NCBI RefSeq assembly: GCF_003991905.1
Contig: NZ_RSCL01000013.1
Coordinates: 102,360 to 166,359, forward strand
Direction of reading: 5' to 3'
Source of the DNA: Dulcicalothrix desertica PCC 7102
GTDB taxonomy: Bacteria; Cyanobacteriota; Cyanobacteriia; Cyanobacteriales; Nostocaceae
DNA length: 64,000 nt
The notes under the pieces were generated by a model. The model was not told where the DNA came from. It saw only the letters and a list, made by a program, of their open reading frames with translations, and ran no database searches. How positions within the stretch are numbered: position 1 is the first letter of the stretch; every line of letters begins with the position of its first letter. Below are positions 58,624-64,000 of the stretch, one piece after another. The translations under genes were made by a program, and so were the position numbers.

Positions 58624-59244
58624 ATGCTAGAAATTCTCAAAGCTAGAGATGTAACACTCGCTCAACTAAGCGAAAAATTTGGGTTAGAACGCAGCGACGA
58701 TGAAAACTTCTTCCGTGAGTGGCAAGACAACTTACCAGAACTAAACCAACAACAAAAACAAGCACTATATGAAGTAAAAACTGAGTACTTATACTTATCC
58801 AAATATCCATTACTAGAACCACTAGTTCAAATGGTAGTTTTGGCGCCTATCTTAAAACTCTCAGGCTTCTACCGTCCTCCATTTTACCTTGCAGCAGAAA
58901 AAGAAATCGAAATAACATCCGAAGACGAAGGAACTATAGTTCGAGGCAAAATAGACGTTTTAGTATTTCATCCGCAATTTTGGGTACTTGTAATTGAAGC
59001 GAAAAAAGCTGAGTTTTCTCTGGAAGCAGCAATTCCTCAAGCTTTAGTTTACATGCTAGCCAATCCTGATTCTGATAAACCTGCCTATGGTTTTGTAACT
59101 AATGGTAATGAATTTCAATTTTTAAAGCTAACTAGACAAGGTACACCTCAATATGGTAGGTCTTATCCTTTATCAATTTATCGTGGTGATGATATATATA
59201 ATACAGTCAGTGGATTAAGACGACTACGAGAATTAGTGGTTTAG
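58624..59244 (+). CDS. PD-(D/E)XK nuclease-like protein (type I restriction R-subunit N-domain type)
   Basis: 206 residues. GTIVRGKIDVLVFHPQFWVL then VIEAKKAEFSLEAAIPQALV gives the D...ExK catalytic pattern of the PD-(D/E)XK fold, resembling the N-terminal domain of type I restriction R subunits. The N-terminal ~70 residues (LEILKARDVTLAQLSEKFGL) are helical. There are no helicase motifs or partner M/S subunits, so it is a stand-alone relative of unknown role, widespread in cyanobacteria. A decayed second copy lies at 60134. Confidence 0.75.
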   Translation: MLEILKARDVTLAQLSEKFGLERSDDENFFREWQDNLPELNQQQKQALYEVKTEYLYLSKYPLLEPLVQMVVLAPILKLSGFYRPPFYLAAEKEIEITSEDEGTIVRGKIDVLVFHPQFWVLVIEAKKAEFSLEAAIPQALVYMLANPDSDKPAYGFVTNGNEFQFLKLTRQGTPQYGRSYPLSIYRGDDIYNTVSGLRRLRELVV

Positions 59245-59245
59245 A

Positions 59246-59274
59246 ACGGGGCAAGAGAAAGCCCATTCCATAAT
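59246..59274. repeat. Dispersed GC palindrome, degenerate
   Basis: AACGGGGCAAGAGAAAGCCC then ATTCCATAAT, just past the nuclease-like gene. The decayed copy of that gene is followed by a related element at 60562, so the repeat was part of the duplicated unit. Confidence 0.55.
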
Positions 59275-59303
59275 AATTATATTAGTTTAAGGATTTTTAT
59301 TCA

Positions 59304-59762
59304 TTAAAATTTGATTTGAAAGCGTTTTAGTTTTGGTATCTTAGGAGCTTTAAATTTTTTTAGAATTTTTTCTAGTTTCTTTTTTTCTTGCCAGATTTTC
59401 TTCTTAACTGTTTTATCTGCTTTTTTAAAAAGCTTTAAAGGAACTTCATTCACTTGTAAACTTTGATGCTCACCTGTTTTACACCAATAAGCAAAATGCT
59501 CACAGTTATTAAAAATTAAATGATAGTTTTTCTCTCCAAGCCTTTTTTTTGCTCTTTTGACGACACGGCTTCTTTCATAACTCTCTTTATGCTTCTTAGT
59601 ATGAATTGTTTTTCCATACCATGTTGATTTATAAATATTACTACGTCTTACTTTACTGTTCCAATAATGAATTACTCTATCGTCACCAATATAAATACCG
59701 TGATGCGTAAATTTTACACCATTGCTATGTAAATAAATATAAATGTGGTCGCCTTCTTTCAT
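59304..59762 (-). CDS. LRAT-domain (NlpC/P60-superfamily) protein
   Basis: 152 residues. H-box FTHHGIYIGDDRVIHYW (catalytic His near residue 20) and NNCEHFAYWC (catalytic Cys, NCEHF motif) are the hallmarks of the lecithin:retinol acyltransferase/HRASLS-like family. The C-terminal ~45 residues are strongly basic (KKLEKILKKFKAPKIPKLKR), possibly membrane- or nucleic-acid-binding. Such enzymes transfer or remove acyl groups from phospholipids. AT-rich codon use unlike the flanking crtO genes suggests recent transfer. Its place between two carotenoid-ketolase genes may be chance. Confidence 0.8.
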   Translation of the reverse strand: MKEGDHIYIYLHSNGVKFTHHGIYIGDDRVIHYWNSKVRRSNIYKSTWYGKTIHTKKHKESYERSRVVKRAKKRLGEKNYHLIFNNCEHFAYWCKTGEHQSLQVNEVPLKLFKKADKTVKKKIWQEKKKLEKILKKFKAPKIPKLKRFQIKF

Positions 59763-60133
59763 AATACCTATATATTTGAAGTATCAACATACAATTTTTA
59801 TACTTTTAATTTCAAATAGAATATAACCGTAAATACTCGGAAAAAAATATTAAATTTTAGCAAAGCAAAACTAACCTGCATTTTCATAGGCTTACATTAC
59901 AAAACAGAAAATTCTCAAACATAAATAAAGTTTATGAAGTTTGGACACCTCCAAACAGCACCTGAAGCTGCTAAAATATTCATGAGTTTTCTTGTTGTCG
60001 AATAAAACATGCCTAAATGTAGAGATGCTTCTTATCGTGTCTCTATAACGCAGTTAATTTTACAACTTAATTGAAATGCAATAAAATTAATATTTTAATA
60101 TTTTATCAAAATACAGTGCAGTACAGTGATTAA
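59763..60133. other. AT-rich gap between the LRAT gene and the decayed nuclease copy
   Basis: About 370 bp with no gene seen. It contains GTAGAGATGC ... GTGTCTCTA near 60018, a degenerate member of the GTAGAGACGCG palindrome family. Confidence 0.45.
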
Positions 60134-60561
60134 ATGCTAGTTTTGGCGCCAATATTAAAATTTTCAGGCTTTTACCGTCCTCCATTTTACCTCGCAGCAT
60201 AAAAATAAATCGAAATAACATCCGAAGACGAAGGTACTATAGTTCGAGGCAAAATAGACGTTTTAGTATTTCATCCGCAATTTTGGGTGCTTGTAATTGA
60301 AGCCAAAAAAGCAGAGTTTTCTCTAGAAGCTGCAATTCCTCAAGCTTTAGTTTATATGTTAGCGAATCCTGATATTGATAAGCCTGCTTATGGTTTTGTT
60401 ACTAATGGTAATGAATTCCAATTTTTAAAGTTAACTAGACAGGGTACACCTCAATATCGTAGGTCTTAATCGTAGGTCTTACCCTTTATCAATTTATCGT
60501 GGTGATGATATATATAGTACTGTTAAGGGATTGAAATGACTACGAGAATTAGTGGTTTATA
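60134..60561 (+). pseudogene. Decayed duplicate of the PD-(D/E)XK-like gene
   Basis: Aligns to 58831-59244 with high identity but lacks the first ~69 codons. It has an in-frame stop where the intact copy reads GCAGCAGAA (here GCAGCATAA), a 14-bp tandem duplication of TCGTAGGTCTTAAT near 60466-60490 that shifts the frame, and a TGA near 60538. The extra 14 bp fully accounts for the length difference (428 against 414 bp). The ExK region (VIEAKKAEFSLEAAIPQALV) survives in an open piece. Confidence 0.9.
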
Positions 60562-60590
60562 ACGGGCAGGGATGCCCATTCCACAATATT
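60562..60590. repeat. Dispersed GC palindrome after the decayed nuclease copy
   Basis: AACGGGCAGGGATGCCCATT then CCACAATAT, in the place equivalent to the element at 59246 after the intact copy. Confidence 0.65.
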
Positions 60591-60649
60591 TTATAGAAAT
60601 TTAGTAACTTTTATTTTATTAAAAGTTGAATTTATTCTAAGATATAAAT

Positions 60650-60677
60650 CTTGTGGGATGGGCATCCTTGCCCGTCC
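60650..60677. repeat. Dispersed GC palindrome
   Basis: CTTGTGGGATGGGCATCCTT then GCCCGTCC, closely like the first half of the pair at 50165. Confidence 0.75.
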
Positions 60678-60708
60678 CTTATGTTCGCGCTCCAACCAAC
60701 CTGTGTCT

Positions 60709-60764
60709 AGATGCTTCGTTCCAGATGCTTCGTTCCAGATGCTTCGTTCCAGATGCTTCGTTCC
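60709..60764 (+). repeat. 14-bp perfect tandem repeat, four units
   Basis: Four exact head-to-tail copies of AGATGCTTCGTTCC, followed by TCAGCATGACATGAGG, upstream of crtO paralogue 2. Exact identity implies recent expansion. Confidence 0.95.
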
Positions 60765-60819
60765 TCAGCATGACATGAGGGAGAAAAGCGAAAAATAAGT
60801 CAAATAGGCGGTTTGTATA

Positions 60820-60831
60820 ACTCGCGAAAGA
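60820..60831 (+). promoter_or_regulatory. Motif shared by both crtO upstream regions, copy 2
   Basis: ACTCGCGAAAGA with 61 bases before the start codon at 60893, exactly as in copy 1 (56681). GTATA precedes it here and TATATT precedes copy 1. Confidence 0.6.
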
Positions 60832-60892
60832 GTAAAATTCTCTACATGCTTCTTAACATCAGTGAATATACCTTATTATTTACTTTTTAACG

Positions 60893-62590
60893 ATGGAAGC
60901 ATACGATGTTGTAATAATCGGCGCCGGACATAATGCATTAGTATGCGCCGCCTATCTACTTAAAGCTGGGTACAGCGTCTTACTGCTTGAAGCACGCTCT
61001 ATACCTGGGGGAGGCGCCACAACCGAAGAACTTTTACCGACATTGGCGCCTGGTTTTAAATTTAACCCTTGTGCGATTAATCACCTATTTATTTTCTTAG
61101 GGCCTGTAATCGAAGAATTAGAATTACGGAAATACGGTTTAGAATATCTAACTTGTGACCCAGTAGTATTCTGTCCGCATCCCGACGGGAAGTACTTTTT
61201 AGCACATAAATCTGTAGAAAAAACATGTGCAGAAATTGCCCGTTTTAGTACGAGTGATGCCCAAGGGTATGCTGAATATATTGAATTTTGGCAGCGGTTT
61301 ATCAAAGCAGTAACTCCGTTTTTTAATGCGGCGCCTAAATCAATAGTAGATATTGCAGGTAGTTACGGGTTGACACATCTACAAGATTTATTGTCTATTT
61401 TAGGTGGCCCAGACACAACGCTAGATTTACTTCGTACCTTGTTGAGCAGTCCTATGGACAATATCAACGAGTATTTTGACTCCGAATTTGTTAAAGCACC
61501 ATTAGCAAGACTTTCAGCAGAACTAAGTTCACCACCTTCACAAAAAGCCATGTCATTCGGAGCGATGATGATGGCACTGCGACACAACCCTGGTATGGCA
61601 CGTCCACGTGGTGGTACAGGCGCCTTGACAAAAGCATTAGTAAATTGTGTTAAAAGTTTAGGGGGAGTAATTCTCACTGACCAAAGAGTTGAGAATGTAC
61701 TGGTAGATAACGGTAAAGCTGTCGGTGTGCGCGTCAGTAACGGTAAAGAGTACCGTGCCAAGAAAGGTGTAATTTCTAGCCTTGATGCCAAACGGTTATT
61801 TTTACAGCTAATGGATGGCAGTGACGTTGATAGTGCAGATGCCAATTTGCGAAAAAGACTAGAACGACGCATTGTTAATAACAACGAGACTATTTTGAAG
61901 ATAGACTGTGCGTTATCTGAACCTTTGCGCTTTGAACATCACCAGCATCGGGATGAATATTTGATTGGTTCAATTTTAATTGCTGATTCTGTAAATCATG
62001 TAGAACAAGCGCATAGTGAGATTACTTTGGGTAAAATACCCGATGAAAACCCTTCTATGTATGTAGTTATGCCTACTGGACTTGACGCTTCGATGGCGCC
62101 ACCAGGTAAGCATACTTTATGGATTGAGTTTTTTGCACCGTATCAAATAGCTAGTGCTGAGGGTACCGGGTTACAAGGTACTGGTTGGACGGATGAATTG
62201 AAGAATAAAGTCGCTGATAGAGTATTAAATAAACTGGCAGAATATTCGCCTAATCTCAAACACTCTATTATTGCGCGTCATGTTGAAAGTCCAGCAGAGT
62301 TAGCACAAAGGTTGGGTACTTACGGAGGAAATTACTATCATATTGATATGACACTTGAACAAATGCTGTGTTTCCGTCCGTTACCAGAAATTGCAAATTA
62401 TAAAACCCCTATTGACAATTTGTACTTGACGGGAGCCGGCACGCATCCGGGTGGCTCCATATCTGGACTACCAGGACGTAACTGCGCGCAAATGTTTTTA
62501 CAAACACATCAACCTATTACGCAAACGTTGAAAAAAACAGCAGATTCGATTCAGTCAACTGTGGAAGCTATGCTTAAAGGTAACTCATAG
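60893..62590 (+). CDS. crtO: CrtO-type beta-carotene ketolase, paralogue 2
   Basis: 565 residues, aligned with paralogue 1 end to end with many substitutions throughout. FAD motif VVIIGAGHNALVCAAYLLKA (Ala for Gly after the motif), VLLLEARSIPGGGATTEE, MARPRGGTGALTKALVN and GAGTHPGGSISGLPGRNCAQ are all present. The two copies are diverged well beyond a recent duplication, so they may differ in substrate or expression. The last codons (GGTAACTCATAG) overlap the end of a truncated IS607 transposase on the other strand, so the C-terminal GNS may come from the insertion. Confidence 0.87.
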   Translation: MEAYDVVIIGAGHNALVCAAYLLKAGYSVLLLEARSIPGGGATTEELLPTLAPGFKFNPCAINHLFIFLGPVIEELELRKYGLEYLTCDPVVFCPHPDGKYFLAHKSVEKTCAEIARFSTSDAQGYAEYIEFWQRFIKAVTPFFNAAPKSIVDIAGSYGLTHLQDLLSILGGPDTTLDLLRTLLSSPMDNINEYFDSEFVKAPLARLSAELSSPPSQKAMSFGAMMMALRHNPGMARPRGGTGALTKALVNCVKSLGGVILTDQRVENVLVDNGKAVGVRVSNGKEYRAKKGVISSLDAKRLFLQLMDGSDVDSADANLRKRLERRIVNNNETILKIDCALSEPLRFEHHQHRDEYLIGSILIADSVNHVEQAHSEITLGKIPDENPSMYVVMPTGLDASMAPPGKHTLWIEFFAPYQIASAEGTGLQGTGWTDELKNKVADRVLNKLAEYSPNLKHSIIARHVESPAELAQRLGTYGGNYYHIDMTLEQMLCFRPLPEIANYKTPIDNLYLTGAGTHPGGSISGLPGRNCAQMFLQTHQPITQTLKKTADSIQSTVEAMLKGNS

Positions 62591-62828
62591 GTAACTGCAT
62601 TTCAGTTTTTTGACTGCGGCTTGAAACTCTGGCATAAAGAACGGTAACTCGTTCGTCTGCTGGATTACCTCTTCGTACAGGGATAATTGAATCGAGGTTG
62701 TATCTTCTTTGACCTCCTTGGGTAAAGATTCCTTCGATTTTTCCCGCTTCGAGCCACCTTTCGAGCGTTTTGGTACTGACTCCAAGTTTAGAGGCAGCAA
62801 CCCTTGGTGGTACATAATTTGTTGACAT
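62574..62828 (-). mobile_element. IS607-family serine recombinase (TnpA), truncated remnant
   Basis: 84 residues: a MerR-like helix-turn-helix (VAASKLGVSTKTLERWLEAG then GQRRYNLDSI), then VTVLYARVSSRSQKTEMQLP, the start of the IS607 serine-recombinase domain with its nucleophilic Ser. Complete IS607 TnpA is about 190-210 residues, so ~120 residues of catalytic domain are missing. No TnpB frame is found. The broken end lies in the last codons of crtO paralogue 2. Confidence 0.85.
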
Positions 62829-63033
62829 CTCGTGTTTCTAGACTACTTCTTAAGTCTAGTCTAAAATGTACAACATGTCTAGCATGTCTGATGATTTTTT
62901 GTCCTATCTTTTACTCTTGGCGCCCATAAAGGTAACTTCTTACTTTGTGCATAATCTCAGGTCATACTTACTACTGATGAAAATATTTTTAAAACCTGTT
63001 CAAATGTATAAAGCGTAGCTAAATTGTAGAACT
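62829..63033. other. Short non-coding gap
   Basis: About 205 bp between the IS607 remnant and the last gene. It contains ACATGTCTAGCATGTCTGAT, a short direct repeat, and one GGCGCC. No gene. Confidence 0.4.
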
Positions 63034-64000
63034 ATGACAAAGCGGGTTTTAATTCTCGGTGGACGAGGAAGGATTGGCAGCAGCGTTGCTCAGGATATTG
63101 TCGCCCATACTGAGGCGGAGGTAACTATTACTGGTCGTAGTCCTACAATTAAACCTAACGATGGGCGCCTGCAATTTTTACAGTTAGATTTAGCCGAAGA
63201 TGATAAGCTACGCACAGCTATATCTAATTCAGACGTTGTTGTTCACTGTGCAGGTCCATTTCACTACCGCGATGCGAAAGTTATTAAATACTGTATTGAG
63301 CATGGTGTAAATTATCTTGATGTTAGTGACCATCGCTCTTTTACTATTAAAGCTTTAAAATATCACAAAGATGCTGTAAAATCAGGTATCACCGCTATTG
63401 TTAATACTGGTATATTTCCTGGCATATCAAATAGTATGGTACGCCATAATATAGAGCAATTTGATACAGCAGAAACAATTCATTTGAGCTATTTAGTTGC
63501 TGGTTCGGGTGGCGCCGGTGTAACTGTAATGCGAACAACTTTTTTAGGTTTGCAAAATCCCTTCGATGCTTGGATTGATGGACAATGGCAAGTTGTTAAG
63601 CCTTATACTCAGCGTGAAACTGTTGAATTTCCAAAACCATACGGTCGTAGTGGGGTGTACTGGTTCGATATGCCAGAAACTTTTACTCTCCCTAAAGCTT
63701 TTCCTACCATCAAAAATGTAATTACTAAGTTTGGCTCGGTTCCTGACTTTTATAACCACTTAACTTGGATAGCTGCCAATATTTTCCCTAAGTCTTGGAT
63801 ACAAAGTAAGTTTGGTGTTGAGTTTCTATCGAATGTTAGCCACAAAATGACTGACGTTACTGATGCCTTTAGCGGTATCGGTGTTGCAGTGCGTTCGGAA
63901 GTTAGCGGTATTAAAGACGGAAAAAATGCTACTTATTGCTCTACTTTAGTACATAACAACACCGCAATCGCAGCAGGCGCCGGAACTGGCAGCATTGCTC
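63034..64000 (+). CDS. Saccharopine-dehydrogenase-like NAD(P)-binding oxidoreductase, N-terminal part
   Basis: At least 322 residues, running off the window. N-terminal Rossmann motif RVLILGGRGRIGSSVAQDIV, then VVVHCAGPFHYRDAKVIKYC and NTGIFPGISNSMVRHNIEQF, as in the saccharopine-dehydrogenase-like family of cyanobacteria and plants. Substrate unknown; not lysine metabolism with any certainty. Same strand as crtO paralogue 2, about 440 bp downstream, beyond the IS607 remnant. The C-terminus lies beyond 64000. Confidence 0.85.
   Translation, partial: MTKRVLILGGRGRIGSSVAQDIVAHTEAEVTITGRSPTIKPNDGRLQFLQLDLAEDDKLRTAISNSDVVVHCAGPFHYRDAKVIKYCIEHGVNYLDVSDHRSFTIKALKYHKDAVKSGITAIVNTGIFPGISNSMVRHNIEQFDTAETIHLSYLVAGSGGAGVTVMRTTFLGLQNPFDAWIDGQWQVVKPYTQRETVEFPKPYGRSGVYWFDMPETFTLPKAFPTIKNVITKFGSVPDFYNHLTWIAANIFPKSWIQSKFGVEFLSNVSHKMTDVTDAFSGIGVAVRSEVSGIKDGKNATYCSTLVHNNTAIAAGAGTGSIA

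Noticed and set aside
58624-59244. Type I restriction-modification system
   Set aside because: No methyltransferase, specificity subunit or helicase domain is present; only the nuclease-like fold is seen.
60287-60469. Separate 60-codon gene
   Set aside because: It is an open piece of the decayed nuclease-like duplicate, not an independent gene.
62585-62815. Second minus-strand frame over the IS607 remnant
   Set aside because: It is an out-of-frame shadow of the TnpA fragment with no domain of its own.

Overview
The window is a piece of a cyanobacterial chromosome, most likely from a filamentous heterocyst-forming lineage. It carries the allophycocyanin core genes (apcE, apcA, apcB, apcC), the cyanobacterial ATP synthase cluster with a duplicated b subunit (b and b'), system II cytochrome c maturation genes (ccdA, ccs1), two CrtO-type carotenoid ketolases, a pheophorbide-oxygenase-like Rieske protein, a CcbP-like calcium-binding protein and a tmRNA with a cyanobacterial tag. 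ApcE has four linker repeats, which goes with a five-cylinder phycobilisome core as in Nostocales. The DNA is AT-rich. The usual cyanobacterial HIP1 octamer (GCGATCGC) was not seen. GGCGCC occurs roughly 120 times by eye, and GATC is almost absent.

Layout. 1-3.2 kb: a minus-strand redox operon (frameshifted MDR oxidoreductase, secreted beta-propeller, aldo/keto reductase) divergent from a LysR regulator across a perfect 7-5-7 palindrome. 3.4-13.2 kb: an accessory island with a TPR/nSTAND/WD40 protein and its AAA ATPase neighbour, Uma2, Fic, a broken dynamin-like GTPase pair and a tandem HNH-like protein. Three copies of a GATC-rich ~57-bp palindromic repeat bracket the Uma2 and Fic genes. 13.2-13.6 kb: ssrA. 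13.9-20.0 kb: atp cluster, reading atp1-atpB-E-F2-F-H-A-G on the minus strand, with short tandem repeats in its gaps. 20.5-22.9 kb: methyltransferase, ComB-like phosphatase and a small secreted protein. 23.5-28.7 kb: phycobilisome core genes. 28.9-35.4 kb: a frameshifted hypothetical gene, ftsW, a Uma2 remnant, ccdA, ccs1 and a peptidoglycan-binding SPOR protein. 35.5-36.4 kb: a GDSL esterase.

36.8-43.5 kb is the most striking region. It is a tight four-gene minus-strand operon: a membrane-anchored VWA protein, a ~1,090-residue tubulin/FtsZ-like GTPase, a MotA/ZorA-like channel with a long coiled tail, and a MotB/ZorB-like OmpA protein. The last two resemble the motor of the Zorya anti-phage system, but the usual ZorC/D/E partners are replaced by a tubulin-like GTPase and a VWA protein. 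This is the best candidate for an undescribed system.

43.7-56.6 kb holds a Rieske oxygenase, a U32 peptidase containing two in-frame copies of a 49-bp palindromic repeat, an HTH protein with a structured leader followed by an unknown acidic protein, patatin, CcbP, ribokinase, nucleoside hydrolase, an ABA4-like protein and a NUDIX hydrolase. 56.7-62.8 kb contains two crtO paralogues with the same promoter-proximal motif at the same distance from the start. Between them lie a PD-(D/E)XK-like gene, its decayed duplicate and an LRAT-domain gene; an IS607 remnant overlaps the end of the second crtO. The window ends in a saccharopine-dehydrogenase-like gene.

All functional calls come from reading the sequence and recalling family motifs; no database search was run.
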